Positions 26,477-36,575 are shown, counted from the stretch's first letter. The stretch: DNA of 64,000 nt from Paenibacillus sp. IHBB 10380 (GCF_000949425.1 NZ_CP010976.1:186001-250000), one strand, 5' to 3'. Notes: generated by a model from the sequence alone, not told the origin. Numbers and translations are program-made.

Positions 26477-27295
26477 TTATACGATTCCGAGTCGCATCCG
26501 GTAGCTGAATAAAATATCACGGGATTCCCCAGCAAATACCTGTGATACATATTCACGAAACCGCTGTACTTCGGTATGGAGCTCTTCCGCGCCCCATTTG
26601 AGGGCTGTTTGCAGCCCACCTTGGCTAAAAGCAATGTTCACGTATCGGTCTGCATCGCAGAGTTCCCAATGGTGAAAGACGATTTCTCTGGCGAAGCGGA
26701 ACAATCCAGACTCCTGAATGTGCTGTAAATGCTCATCCTTGTTCCATTTATGCGAATGCTGTTCCTGCGGAGCCAATTGTGCTACGCGGGCATCGGCTTG
26801 GGCAATAAGTTTCTTATACCGTTCTTCAACTGTCCAGTCGAAGATGGGAGGCCAGTCGCAGTCATAAGCGGCGAAAATACCTCCAGGACGAAGAATACGG
26901 GCGAATTCGCGCAATGTGCTGTACGGCTCCATCCAGTGGAAGGATTGGGAACAGGTCACGATGTCTACACTCTCGGATGGTAGTCCTAATTCATGAGATA
27001 ATCTTTGCTCGAATTTAAGATTTGGCGGCTTCCCGATGGCTTCCCACTTGGATAATGCAACCTCACGCATATCATCACTGGGCTCAAAACCTATAATGTG
27101 TTCTGCATTATTCAGCCATATAAATAAGGATAGACCTGTGCCACAACCGACATCCACAACCGTTTGGGGATTGCTACGCAAATAGGTTGTGAGGATATCA
27201 ACAACCTCCTGAGGTGCGCTTGGACGATTCTGATCATACAGTGCACCAAAACCGGCAAAACGTTCAACATTGTTTTTTCGTACCTCTTCAATCAT
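26477..27295 (-). CDS. Class I SAM-dependent methyltransferase
   Basis: The 272-residue protein has motif I VVDVGCGTGLSLFIW, the acidic FEPSDDM after strand 2, VDIVTCSQSFHWM (motif IV) and LRPGGIFAAYDCDW (post-motif), the Methyltransf_11/25 pattern close to the trans-aconitate and Tam/YcgJ group. The family methylates small molecules in the cytoplasm using S-adenosylmethionine. The substrate cannot be read from the sequence. It is monocistronic and ends against thrC. Confidence 0.9.
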   Translation of the reverse strand: MIEEVRKNNVERFAGFGALYDQNRPSAPQEVVDILTTYLRSNPQTVVDVGCGTGLSLFIWLNNAEHIIGFEPSDDMREVALSKWEAIGKPPNLKFEQRLSHELGLPSESVDIVTCSQSFHWMEPYSTLREFARILRPGGIFAAYDCDWPPIFDWTVEERYKKLIAQADARVAQLAPQEQHSHKWNKDEHLQHIQESGLFRFAREIVFHHWELCDADRYVNIAFSQGGLQTALKWGAEELHTEVQRFREYVSQVFAGESRDILFSYRMRLGIV

Positions 27296-27562
27296 TGGGT
27301 ACCACTCTCCTAAATTAATTTCTGTGTCTCTATAACTTCATAATTTCGATAATGAGGTGTTCTAATCCTGTACAGTAGGATGGATTGACATAAAGTTACT
27401 GACAATATAATCTAAAATTATGGCTACCCGTAATCATTACTTGCCGAAACAGAGTTCTATGCTGATCGTAGCGTAGCGGTCAGTTATCAACACTATACAT
27501 TTTTCAAGTACTGATTTTGGTGTTGAGCCGAAATTATCTCGTTCAATATGGAGGAGCATAGC

Positions 27563-28447
27563 ATGGAGGACTTGATTAAGTTAGAACATATCTCGAAAGA
27601 TTACGATCAAAGGCCGGTCCTGCGAGATGTAACTTTTTCCATAGGCAAAAAGGAAACAATAGCGCTGATCGGTGCAAACGGATCTGGGAAAAGCACCCTA
27701 TTACGCATCATTTGTGGTCTAATTAGACCTTCAAGCGGTAAGGTTCACAGTAACTTTTCCAAAGAGACGAGAATCAGTTATGTACCGGAGCGATTCCCTA
27801 AATTAAGGCTAACCCCTCAGGAATATTTGTTGTCTATGGGCAAAATCCAAGGATTGAATAAGGATTTTTTAAACCGTCGAATAGAGGAATTGATTGAACA
27901 GTTCGGGTTAACGGAAGCTAGGGGCAACCGAATGAATTTTTTTTCAAAAGGGATGCTTCAGAAAGTTAACATTATGCAGTCGCTTCTGGCTCGACCCGAC
28001 CTGCTAGTATTGGATGAACCTCTGTCTGGTTTAGATGCTACATCGCAACAAGATTTACGACGCTTATTACAAGAGTTGAAACGACAGAATATCTCGATGG
28101 TTCTGACGTGCCATGAGTCTGTTCTATTGGACGAGTTGGCAGATCGTGTCATCTCCTTACAGCAGGGAAGAGTTGTATTAAGTACGATGCAGGTTCAGAA
28201 ATCTTATACCATGATTCATTTCAAGCGCCTCTCACATACTTCTATCTCTGATCTGGAGCAATTAAGGGGAGTGGTGAAATTGGAGAAGGTTGAAGGAGAC
28301 TACCATTTATATGTTGAAAGTGAAGCTTCAGATCAGGTCTTACTAACGATACTAAATAGCAGTGGTTCGGTATTATCGGTTACTCCAACAGAACACAAAG
28401 AATGGATAGCCAGTGATTCACTATCTATGGATAGGAGGGAGAAGTAG
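27563..28447 (+). CDS. ABC transporter ATPase
   Basis: The start is ATG 27563 behind TATGGAGGAG; the ATG at 27548 overlaps the ribosome site. The 294-residue ATPase has Walker A GANGSGKST, a variant signature FSKGMLQKV, Walker B LLVLDEPLSGLD and the H-loop TCHES. The C-terminal third (about 205-290) is an extra domain typical of drug or lantibiotic-type exporters. The next gene, a six-helix membrane protein, starts 1 bp after the stop and is the partner permease. Substrate unknown. Confidence 0.9.
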   Translation: MEDLIKLEHISKDYDQRPVLRDVTFSIGKKETIALIGANGSGKSTLLRIICGLIRPSSGKVHSNFSKETRISYVPERFPKLRLTPQEYLLSMGKIQGLNKDFLNRRIEELIEQFGLTEARGNRMNFFSKGMLQKVNIMQSLLARPDLLVLDEPLSGLDATSQQDLRRLLQELKRQNISMVLTCHESVLLDELADRVISLQQGRVVLSTMQVQKSYTMIHFKRLSHTSISDLEQLRGVVKLEKVEGDYHLYVESEASDQVLLTILNSSGSVLSVTPTEHKEWIASDSLSMDRREK

Positions 28448-28448
28448 A

Positions 28449-29150
28449 TTGTATATGAACTTATTGTTTTATTTGCTCCGCAATTACAACCGATCTTATA
28501 GATTCATCCCACCGTTATTCACGTATTTAATTTTTGTCGGGCTGTTCTACACCTATAAACCTAACCCGGTGATGGGAAGTTTCGCGGTTACTGCTGTGTT
28601 ATCTTTCATTGTCACGGCGTGGATTTGCTACAGCTTTATGCAGTCTGAAAGTCCGATCCAAGAAGAAATAACGCTATTACACTTGAAAAGTCCAGCGAAA
28701 TATTACATAGGTTTAATTTCGTCGATACTTCTAATGAGTCTCTTGCTGCTAATTGTTGCAATGGCGTATCCGATTATTGGCGATAGATTTGACAGGCCCA
28801 TTGGAAGTGAGGACATCATTGTCGGATTTCTTTCCCATTTGGGATTATCGTTTCTTGGAGCGGCGATAGCGGTCTTTTTTAATAACAAATTTGTCAGTCG
28901 GTCCAGTGTCGCCATAGGAGGTATTTTATTCGTTATTATTCTGTCTTTTTGCCAAGGGAGCATCACGAGCCAATGGGGTCCTTCTTTGGAATGGATCACT
29001 TGGATTCTCCCACCTACATTTCATTCGATGAATCTGTTAATGAACTATGAAACGTATTCTGGTGGAGAAATGATCTGGTTGCTAGCTGTACCCTTTATAT
29101 ATTCGCTTATCCTATTTACGATCTTTGTCCAATGGATGAAACGGAAATAA
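28449..29150 (+). CDS. ABC transporter membrane subunit
   Basis: The start is TTG 28449 (ribosome site GGAGGGAGAAG inside the upstream gene) or ATG 28455. The product of about 233 residues has six hydrophobic segments (near 18-40, 50-70, 95-115, 130-150, 160-180, 205-225) and no other motif. It is the channel part of a two-gene ABC exporter with the preceding ATPase. No start further upstream is needed because the frame is just open through the end of the ATPase gene. Confidence 0.82.
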   Translation: MYMNLLFYLLRNYNRSYRFIPPLFTYLIFVGLFYTYKPNPVMGSFAVTAVLSFIVTAWICYSFMQSESPIQEEITLLHLKSPAKYYIGLISSILLMSLLLLIVAMAYPIIGDRFDRPIGSEDIIVGFLSHLGLSFLGAAIAVFFNNKFVSRSSVAIGGILFVIILSFCQGSITSQWGPSLEWITWILPPTFHSMNLLMNYETYSGGEMIWLLAVPFIYSLILFTIFVQWMKRK

Positions 29151-29204
29151 TCGCAAAAAAAGAATTGACACTATGAAAAGAAGATATTATGATAAGCACC
29201 GAGT

Positions 29205-29223
29205 GATAATGATAATTGTTATC
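29205..29223 (+). promoter_or_regulatory. Fur box
   Basis: GATAATGATAATTGTTATC matches the 19-bp Fur consensus GATAATGATAATCATTATC at 17 positions. It lies 72 bp upstream of the iron-siderophore binding protein gene, so iron repression is expected. Confidence 0.85.
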
Positions 29224-29294
29224 GATAACGGTATGAGAGCTGTTATAAATCACCTATTGGAAACAGATAGATATAATAGAGGGGGAAGGTTTCA

Positions 29295-30335
29295 TTGCGT
29301 ACTGTTAAATCTTCAGCATTCATATTGTTATTATTATTGGTCTTAGTGGTTTCTGCTTGTGGAAATCAAGGAACAAACACGAAAGGTAACGCTTCGACTA
29401 CAGAGACAACCACCAAGGATGGTGATAACTCTTCAAATGGAGAGAAAGCCAGTGGTTCTACAGAGACGCGAACCATAACACATGCATTGGGTGATTCAAT
29501 AGTTACAGGTGTCCCGAAGCGTGTTGTCGTATTGGAATGGTCCTATGCAGAGGATGTTCTTGCACTTGGTGTTCAACCTGTTGGTATTGCGGATATCGAG
29601 GGTATGAATCAATGGGTTAATATTCCCGTTAAGATTGCTCCTGATGTGACAGATGTGGGTGATCGTGGGGCGCCGAATATGGAGATTATTGCTTCACTTA
29701 AGCCAGACTTGATTATTGGGCTCAAGACAAGTGTTGAGAGCACATATAAAGAACTAAGTAACATTGCACCGACGCTTACTTTCGAACCTTATCCTGCTGA
29801 AGGACAAGATGATCAGTATGTAGAGATGGAAAGAACCTTTAACACGATAGCCGATGTACTGGGCAAAAAGACGGAGGCTGAGACAGTTCTTAAGGATCTA
29901 GATAAAACTTATGAAGATGCTAAGGCTAAAATTGTTGCTGCTGGAAAAGATAAAGTTCCATTTGCTCTCGTTATGGCTTATAGCAATCAGAATGCAGTGA
30001 CATTCCGGATATCTACAGATAATTCTATGGCTGTTAAAATTCTGGAGCATATCGGCCTGACGAATGCTCACAAATCTAATAAATTTGAAATATACGGATT
30101 TACAACAGCAGATGTTGAAGCATTACCGGCTCTACAAGATGCGAATCTCTTACACATGATTCAGGATAATGACAATGTTATTGAGAATCAGTTGAAGGAT
30201 AATCCTGTGTGGAAGGGTCTAAATTTTGTGAAAGAAAATAGAGTTTATGCTCTTGGAGGTGACATGTGGCCATACGGCGGTCCACTGTCTGCACAAATTA
30301 TGGCACAGAAAACGGCTGAGCTACTGACACAATGA
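29295..30335 (+). CDS. Iron-siderophore ABC importer binding lipoprotein (FecB type)
   Basis: The 346-residue lipoprotein starts at TTG 29295 behind GGGGGAAGG, with lipobox VVSAC (C22) and a Ser/Thr/Gly-rich linker (to about 55). The class-III binding fold follows: RVVVLEWSYAEDVLALGVQPVG, EIIASLKPDLIIG and the long interlobe helix. It resembles the hydroxamate/schizokinen type binding proteins of the YfiY group. A Fur box lies upstream and the fused permease gene overlaps it by 4 bp. It captures ferric siderophores at the outer face of the membrane. Confidence 0.92.
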   Translation: MRTVKSSAFILLLLLVLVVSACGNQGTNTKGNASTTETTTKDGDNSSNGEKASGSTETRTITHALGDSIVTGVPKRVVVLEWSYAEDVLALGVQPVGIADIEGMNQWVNIPVKIAPDVTDVGDRGAPNMEIIASLKPDLIIGLKTSVESTYKELSNIAPTLTFEPYPAEGQDDQYVEMERTFNTIADVLGKKTEAETVLKDLDKTYEDAKAKIVAAGKDKVPFALVMAYSNQNAVTFRISTDNSMAVKILEHIGLTNAHKSNKFEIYGFTTADVEALPALQDANLLHMIQDNDNVIENQLKDNPVWKGLNFVKENRVYALGGDMWPYGGPLSAQIMAQKTAELLTQ

Positions 30336-32437
30336 GTTCGCTCAAGAGGAAGCCTGCCTTAGGTTCAGCCCCAATGAATATCCATCCAGCCCAGCACGCT
30401 AATTCAGGTGCGGGCTGGAAGCCGTTATGGATGTTGATAGGCGGTATTGTGGCTTTATTAATCATTATGTTCGTCAGTCTTACTCAAGGGTTAGCGAACA
30501 TATCCCTAAATACGGTTGTGCAATCCATCTTCTCACCACAGGATATCGCAGACCACCATCTGATACGTAGTGTTCGGATGCCTCGTACAGTGATGGGACT
30601 TCTATCCGGAGCGGCATTAGCCGTATCTGGTGCCTTGATGCAGACGGTTACACGTAATCCGTTAGCTTCAGAGACCACACTCGGGGTAAATGCAGGGGCT
30701 TATCTTGCCGTTGTGGCAGGTATGATTTTCTGGCCGGCTATGCACCATCAATATGCGCTCCCACTAGCCGTCATCGGTGGAGCCATGGCTGCTATGGCTG
30801 TCTATGCCTTGGCTGGATGGGGGAAGAGCACGCCTATTCGTATCGCACTTTCTGGAATGATTGTCTCACTAGTCATTTCATCGGTGACGAGTGCTTTGAT
30901 ATTGCTAAATCAACAGACCACGCAAGGCATTTTTCTGTGGGGATCAGGATCGCTTATTCAGAACGATTGGGATGGTGTACTCTTCTCTTGGCCTTGGATT
31001 GTTGCTGGATTGACTGTGATGTTCTTAGCATCTCGAAATCTGGATATCCTTACACTTAGCGAGGATGCAGCACGTTCTTTAGGACAAAAGGTTGTCTTTA
31101 CAAGGTTCTATACGATGGGTGCGGCTATTCTGATAGCCTGTGTGAGTGTGAGTATCGTTGGACCGATAGGTTTTATTGGTTTAATAGCACCACACTTAGT
31201 GCGTTTATCTGGTGTGACTAAGCATAGATGGCTGATTCCGATTACAGCTATATGGGGAGCTGTTATTCTTGTAGGCGCAGACACGGTGGCCCGAATTTTC
31301 GTGGATGCTTATGGGGAACTACCCGTTGGAGCAGTAACTGCTGCTATTGGCGCTCCTTGGCTCATTTGGCTTGCCATGCGGGTATCACGTAATATAGGCA
31401 GCGGAGAAAACTCGGGTACATCTATGAATATCGGTCATAATCTGAGATTCGGATCATACAGATTATGGGTGATGGTATTGAGTATTCTCTTAATTGTAGT
31501 TTGGATGTTCAGTCTCACTAGTGGGAGTTTACCCATTCCTTTATCACAAGTACTAGCTGTATTAACAGGTCATGGTGAGGATATGTATCGGCAAATTTTA
31601 ATAGATTTCCGTTTGCCACGTTTATTAACAGCGGGTCTGTCCGGAATGGCACTAGCAGTAAGCGGAAGCTTGTTACAGAATGCAGTACGGAACCCGCTGG
31701 GTGACCCGCAGATTATAGGTGTTACGAGTGGTGCTGGAGCGGGAGCATTGTTGATCATCGTTGCGCTCCCTCAATTATCTATTGTCTGGCTACCTGTAGG
31801 TGCAGTACTTGGAGGTATGGTAGCTGCGACCATTGTATATGCAGTATCTTGGAGAAGAGGACTGAATCCTACGATTCTGACCCTCGTAGGCATCGCCGTA
31901 GCAGCTGTAGGTTCTGCCGTAATCAATCTTATGGTTGTCCATGCCCAATTAGCTGTTGCACCTGCTCTAGCTTGGATGGCAGGAAGTACCTATGGACGAG
32001 GTTGGACAGAAGTGTCTATCATTTTACCTACCATTCTAATTCTATTGCCACTAGCCTGGTTGTTGGGACGTAAGGTAGATCTTCTATCTTTCGGAGATCA
32101 GAGTTCAGGTGGACTTGGCCTAAATGTTCGCAATACAAGGTTACATGTAGCCATCATTGCTGTATTGCTGGCTTCAATCGCTGCTGCGAATGTGGGAGCA
32201 GTTGGTTTTATAGGATTGTTGGCACCTCATGCAGCAAGAATGCTAGTTGGATCGAATCATCGTAAGGCTATGGTTATTTCTGCACTACTTGGTGGCGTAC
32301 TACTTGCAGGAGCGGATTGGATAGGTAGGATTGTCTTGACTCCCAAAGAGCTGCCTGCGGGTATTGTTACTGCGCTGATTGGTGCGCCCTACTTGTTGTT
32401 TCTTATGTGGAGCTCCACTCGGATGAAATCTAAATAA
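30332..32437 (+). CDS. Iron-siderophore ABC importer permease, two FecCD modules fused (FhuB-like)
   Basis: The 701-residue protein contains two full FecCD domains in tandem (about 35-350 and 375-700). Both repeat the same marks: RMPRTVMGLLSGAALAVSGALMQ with NPLASETTLGVNAGA, and RLPRLLTAGLSGMALAVSGS with NPLGDPQIIGVTSGAGAG, and GFIGLIAPHLVR with GFIGLLAPHAAR. Most Bacillota encode the two halves separately, so the fusion resembles FhuB. No ATPase gene follows; a terminator at 32450 ends the unit, so a shared ATPase elsewhere (YusV/FhuC type) is implied. Confidence 0.94.
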   Translation: MSSLKRKPALGSAPMNIHPAQHANSGAGWKPLWMLIGGIVALLIIMFVSLTQGLANISLNTVVQSIFSPQDIADHHLIRSVRMPRTVMGLLSGAALAVSGALMQTVTRNPLASETTLGVNAGAYLAVVAGMIFWPAMHHQYALPLAVIGGAMAAMAVYALAGWGKSTPIRIALSGMIVSLVISSVTSALILLNQQTTQGIFLWGSGSLIQNDWDGVLFSWPWIVAGLTVMFLASRNLDILTLSEDAARSLGQKVVFTRFYTMGAAILIACVSVSIVGPIGFIGLIAPHLVRLSGVTKHRWLIPITAIWGAVILVGADTVARIFVDAYGELPVGAVTAAIGAPWLIWLAMRVSRNIGSGENSGTSMNIGHNLRFGSYRLWVMVLSILLIVVWMFSLTSGSLPIPLSQVLAVLTGHGEDMYRQILIDFRLPRLLTAGLSGMALAVSGSLLQNAVRNPLGDPQIIGVTSGAGAGALLIIVALPQLSIVWLPVGAVLGGMVAATIVYAVSWRRGLNPTILTLVGIAVAAVGSAVINLMVVHAQLAVAPALAWMAGSTYGRGWTEVSIILPTILILLPLAWLLGRKVDLLSFGDQSSGGLGLNVRNTRLHVAIIAVLLASIAAANVGAVGFIGLLAPHAARMLVGSNHRKAMVISALLGGVLLAGADWIGRIVLTPKELPAGIVTALIGAPYLLFLMWSSTRMKSK

Positions 32438-32449
32438 GTTATAGAATAT

Positions 32450-32485
32450 AAGAAGTTCCGGAAGAGACAGATCCGGAACTTCTTT
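32450..32485 (+). terminator. Terminator after the siderophore permease
   Basis: AGAAGTTCCGG and CCGGAACTTCT pair exactly, followed by TTGG. The T-run is short. Confidence 0.75.
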
Positions 32486-32618
32486 GGCACGAGTTCATCC
32501 TCTGAGGGATAACGAGAAAAAGAGGAATAGGGAATGTGCAGGGAAAGAGTACAATGGAGTAGAAGTAGTAAGTCATACCATGACTTAACTGAAGGTATAT
32601 AAAGAGGAGGAGAATGGA

Positions 32619-33092
32619 ATGAGTGAAGCATTTTTGTTCGGTCTAATTGAAAAAGTGAGAGAAAGAACAATGGAGCAAGTAGAAAATGTCCCAGATTCTC
32701 AAAGAGATCTTGTACCTACGGGGTTTAACAACAGTCTTCGTTGGCAGCTTGGACATATTATTACGACTGCTGATAGAATCATACTTGGTTTTGCGGGGAT
32801 GGAATCTAAGATTCCAGACTCATATGTCAAGTTATTTGGGTATGGAACTAAACCAGCAGATTGGCAGGACGAACCACCCCATTGGGATACTCTTATTCTT
32901 CAGCTGCGGGAGCAATTTCATGCTCTACAAGAAACGCTTCATGACAAACTAGGTGAACCCGTAGCCGTAAAGGATAACTTTGCAAAGGCAGAAACGATTG
33001 GTGAACTAGTACAGTTAAATATGTCTCATGAGAATTTACATTTGGGTATGATCACAGCTATGGTGAAAGTGTTAAACCTGAATATCCAGTAA
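32619..33092 (+). CDS. DinB-like protein
   Basis: The 157-residue protein has the DinB four-helix bundle with histidines placed as metal ligands: RWQLGHIITTADRIILG (H46) and MSHENLHLGMI (two His near the C-terminus). Such proteins are metal-dependent enzymes, some of them thiol-S-transferases, and some are induced by DNA damage. No SOS box is obvious. It has a strong ribosome site (AAAGAGGAGGAG). Confidence 0.87.
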   Translation: MSEAFLFGLIEKVRERTMEQVENVPDSQRDLVPTGFNNSLRWQLGHIITTADRIILGFAGMESKIPDSYVKLFGYGTKPADWQDEPPHWDTLILQLREQFHALQETLHDKLGEPVAVKDNFAKAETIGELVQLNMSHENLHLGMITAMVKVLNLNIQ

Positions 33093-33174
33093 TGCGATGA
33101 AGGTATCCTTGCTTTTTAAATTCATGTCAGCACTATAAAGAAGAAGCGCGAATGAATAGAGCGGTATAGGTAAA

Positions 33175-33225
33175 AGAGATTGATAAAATGACTTATCCAA
33201 GCCGTTTTATCAACCTCTTTTTGTT
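33175..33225. terminator. Bidirectional terminator between dinB-like and kinase genes
   Basis: AGATTGATAAAATG and CGTTTTATCAACCT pair across a loop and are followed by CTTTTTG; the minus strand has TCTTTTACC. It separates two convergent genes. Confidence 0.65.
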
Positions 33226-33296
33226 TGTTTTTAAGCTGCTTATTACACTCCAATGAAATAAGATGTGGCCGACAGCAAAACGATACAGGTCCAAAT

Positions 33297-36200
33297 TCAC
33301 GATACAACTTCATTTTCCTGATTGGGAATGACGAATGACACGGTAGTCCCCTCCCCAGGCTTGCTCTGGATAACTAATCCTTTACCATACAACTGTTCCA
33401 GCCTTCGATTTGTGTTGATAAGTCCAATTCCTCTATTTTCCTTGCTCGAATGATCTAAAAGCATATTTACTTTTTCTTCATTCATTCCCTTGCCGTTGTC
33501 CTTTACCTCGAAGAAGGTCCCTCCGTTTTGGCGATGAATTCGGATTTGAAGCGTTCCACCCTTGGATTGGCTTAGCAGGCCGTGCCGGACCGCATTCTCA
33601 ACCAGCGGCTGAATAGTGAGTGGTGGCAGGCGCAGATCTATGTCTGGCTCAATCTCCCATACAATATCCAGTCTGTCTTTAAACCGTTCTTTCTCAATAA
33701 AGAGGTAGGCTTCAATGAGCTCTAACTCGTTGGAAAGCGGGACAAGCCGTTCTAGATTGATGAAATTAAAGCTGATCCGTAAATAAGACGAAAAAGCGTC
33801 ACCCAGTTCACGCATTCTCTCCGTATCAATATAGCTCAAGGCCATAAGCGAGTTCAGGGTGTTGAACAAGAAATGGGGTTGAATTTGTGCCTGAAGATAG
33901 GCGGCTTCCATGCTCAGTCTTTCATTGAAAGATTGCTTTAACGTCGTCAACGACCAGACACGGTATTTCAGTTCCAGAGCGTCAACCGGTTTGGTCACAT
34001 AATCGTTGGCACCAGACAGAAAACCACTATAGATGTCTTCAGGTTGACTGCGGGCTGTGAGTAAAAGAATCGGAAGCTCCGAAATCGTGAATCGTTCCCG
34101 GATCATTCGGGTTAATTCATAACCGGACATATGGGGCATCATCACATCGGAGATGACTAGATCCCATTGCCCAGTATTGAGCAAGTTCAGGGCCTCCTTG
34201 CCAGATAAAGCCGAAACAATATGATAGGGCTCGGCTGACAAAATGCTTCTCAGTACCTCTAGATTTACTGGATCATCATCGACTGCCAATATGTTCATGG
34301 TTTCCTCCGTTGGAGGCGGCGTTAACTTCGTATCCTGAATATCGGCCCAATTAATGACCATAGTGGCGACATTGTTGGCGCTAACCTCATTAGAAATCTC
34401 GTCATTCTGAGGATGAACCGAGATAGCTTCGTGGAAATCTCGGGCTTGGGCATAAAGTGGAAGCGTAAAGGTGAACACAGAGCCAGCCCCCGGTTCCGAT
34501 TGTAGCGTCAGTTGCCCTCCATGCAACTCCACAAGCTCCTTGCAAATACTTAACCCAAGTCCAATGCCTCCGGCGTTGTTGATACCGCTCGCACCTTGCT
34601 CATACCGCTGCAGCACACGGGCTTGGATTTCCCTTTCTATTCCTGAACCTGTATCCGTCACATGAATGACAGCCTCTTTGCCTTTGGATTCAGCAGTAAT
34701 AGAGATCATGCCCTCATGGGTGTATTTAATGGCATTGTGAAGCAGGTTGATTAAAATTTGCACCAGTCTCTTCTCATCCGCAAAAACTGGAGGAAACGAC
34801 TTGGGGATGTCCATACGTAACTCTAGTGGTTTTCCTGCCGTCATGAAATCAAGCATGTCGATAACACCGGAAGCAGCAGACTGGAGATGTAGTTGTTCCT
34901 TGTGCAAGGTGATTTTTTTGTCTTGGAGTCTTGTAATATCAAGCAAATCGTTTAGAAGATGAGACATGCGGCGACTGACCGTAATGAGTAAGTTCATATC
35001 CTTGAAGCTCTTCTCGTTCAGGAAGGCTTTCTCATTAATCATGACCTTTTGGGCGATATTGATAATACCATGTAGTGGCGTCCTCAGCTCATGCGAGGTA
35101 TTGGCCAAAAACTCATCTTTCAGTTTGTCTGTCCGTTTGAGCTGCTCAGTAAGCTTGGTATTCTCTTCAGCATTGTTGAAATACTGTTTAAACCAATAGG
35201 AAGAGAACGTGACGATGGCTGCGATCATATCAAACGGATAAAAGGTGACTGTGACGAGCCCTATATTTTGAAGAATCCCCCAGGCTACGCTGCAGGCGAT
35301 GCTGGTAACTGCCAGAAGCAGGAATAGGGCATTACGATGCTTTTGGATAAACACTTTAACGATTAAATAAATCACCTGTATTAGAGGTAGTACATACATC
35401 AAGACGAAAATAGGGAGTGAATAATATATGTTCTGTACAGGGGACAGAAGAATGAATGCAGAGTACAGGCCGAGCGCGACAGACAACAGTTGGAACAGCC
35501 TTCCCCCCTTACCATTCCTAGAAAAGCCTTGAGTCAGTATGAGCATGAGAAAAGTGGCAAGCATATAAGAAAGCAACTTGATTTTTAATGCCCAAGTGTA
35601 ATTGATCGGCAGCCAGATCAACAGCAGAGAGTCATTATCGATCGCAATCGCGATGCTGACGAATAGCAGCATTAGTGCAAAAATAACCAATTCCTTGCGC
35701 CGCTGGTTAAACAAGTACAAGATGACAGCATATAAGGTATGCAGCAGCATAATGACAAAGGTAAACAGCTGAAATCCGATGGAATACCATCGTTCGGTGT
35801 CGATAGTTGCCTGGGACCCGAATTTAATCGACTGGACAATGCCTCCAGACTTAGGATTGTCAAAGTTGGATGCTTGAATGAGCAGCTCAATTACCGATTG
35901 GTCGCCAGCGATATAGGAGGCGGTGTAGGAGATAACTTTGGGCTTGTAGCCCTCTGACTGTTCGGCAAGCACCCCAAACCCTCCTAATTTCTCTCCATTG
36001 ATGATGATTATGGAAGTGGCCTGAATATTCTGAATCCAGAAGCCATAGGGTTGTTCGAGGGGCTTGTCGATCAGTATACGGAGCCTATAGGTTCCGTAGC
36101 CATAAGAAGAATTTTTTTCGGTTGATAAAGCACTGCGCCAATCGCCAGGAACCTGAACATAGCGCTGTGAAACAGAAGACTGCGATTTGGCATGGGTAAG

Positions 36201-36419
36201 AAACTGCTCAGGGTAAAATTGCCATTCGCCATCCAATGTAACGGAACGAGAGTTCTCGAAATCCCATCCCCGCATGTCCAGCACACCTTGAACCACCTGA
36301 GGGTGTTCAGGCGAAGAATGCGTGGCATTCCAGGACAACCTCAGGCTGAGAAGGAGGGCAACGAAGAAAAGGAAGACTATAATATTTTTTCGATTAGATG
36401 AAGTTGTTTTTGTTTTCAT
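33297..36419 (-). CDS. Hybrid sensor kinase with 7TMR-DISM, HisKA, receiver and LytS-type kinase modules
   Basis: The 1040-residue protein contains, in order: signal anchor (13-30), extracellular 7TMR-DISM ligand-binding domain (about 45-200), seven transmembrane helices (about 213-410), HisKA with H443 (TSHELRTPLHG), HATPase (N562 region, then DTGSGI and GGIGLGLSI), receiver domain (707-822, acceptor D758 in VISDVMMPHMSG) and a second LytS-type kinase with H849 (LQAQIQPHFLFNTLN) and its own ATPase (GKGM, GIGL). Two kinases of different families flank one receiver in a single chain. No output regulator lies beside it. It probably senses a carbohydrate or lipid outside the cell. Confidence 0.93.
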   Translation of the reverse strand: MKTKTTSSNRKNIIVFLFFVALLLSLRLSWNATHSSPEHPQVVQGVLDMRGWDFENSRSVTLDGEWQFYPEQFLTHAKSQSSVSQRYVQVPGDWRSALSTEKNSSYGYGTYRLRILIDKPLEQPYGFWIQNIQATSIIIINGEKLGGFGVLAEQSEGYKPKVISYTASYIAGDQSVIELLIQASNFDNPKSGGIVQSIKFGSQATIDTERWYSIGFQLFTFVIMLLHTLYAVILYLFNQRRKELVIFALMLLFVSIAIAIDNDSLLLIWLPINYTWALKIKLLSYMLATFLMLILTQGFSRNGKGGRLFQLLSVALGLYSAFILLSPVQNIYYSLPIFVLMYVLPLIQVIYLIVKVFIQKHRNALFLLLAVTSIACSVAWGILQNIGLVTVTFYPFDMIAAIVTFSSYWFKQYFNNAEENTKLTEQLKRTDKLKDEFLANTSHELRTPLHGIINIAQKVMINEKAFLNEKSFKDMNLLITVSRRMSHLLNDLLDITRLQDKKITLHKEQLHLQSAASGVIDMLDFMTAGKPLELRMDIPKSFPPVFADEKRLVQILINLLHNAIKYTHEGMISITAESKGKEAVIHVTDTGSGIEREIQARVLQRYEQGASGINNAGGIGLGLSICKELVELHGGQLTLQSEPGAGSVFTFTLPLYAQARDFHEAISVHPQNDEISNEVSANNVATMVINWADIQDTKLTPPPTEETMNILAVDDDPVNLEVLRSILSAEPYHIVSALSGKEALNLLNTGQWDLVISDVMMPHMSGYELTRMIRERFTISELPILLLTARSQPEDIYSGFLSGANDYVTKPVDALELKYRVWSLTTLKQSFNERLSMEAAYLQAQIQPHFLFNTLNSLMALSYIDTERMRELGDAFSSYLRISFNFINLERLVPLSNELELIEAYLFIEKERFKDRLDIVWEIEPDIDLRLPPLTIQPLVENAVRHGLLSQSKGGTLQIRIHRQNGGTFFEVKDNGKGMNEEKVNMLLDHSSKENRGIGLINTNRRLEQLYGKGLVIQSKPGEGTTVSFVIPNQENEVVS

Positions 36420-36483
36420 AGCTCAAGTAAATTCGACATACTTCGGCATTTTCCTTTTTCTCGGATCGTTTTTCAATGAATGA

Positions 36484-36526
36484 ACCCGTAAAAAACCTTG
36501 TTTTTACAAGGTCTTTTACGGGTCCA
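36484..36526 (-). terminator. Terminator after nrdG
   Basis: On the minus strand GGACCCGTAAAAGACCTTG pairs with CAAGGTTTTTTACGGGTTC across TAAAAA. It lies 50 bp after the nrdG stop. Confidence 0.75.
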
Positions 36527-36575
36527 ATGCTTCCTTTTCTTGTGATACCACTAAAAAGGTGTAACTTATAATATA

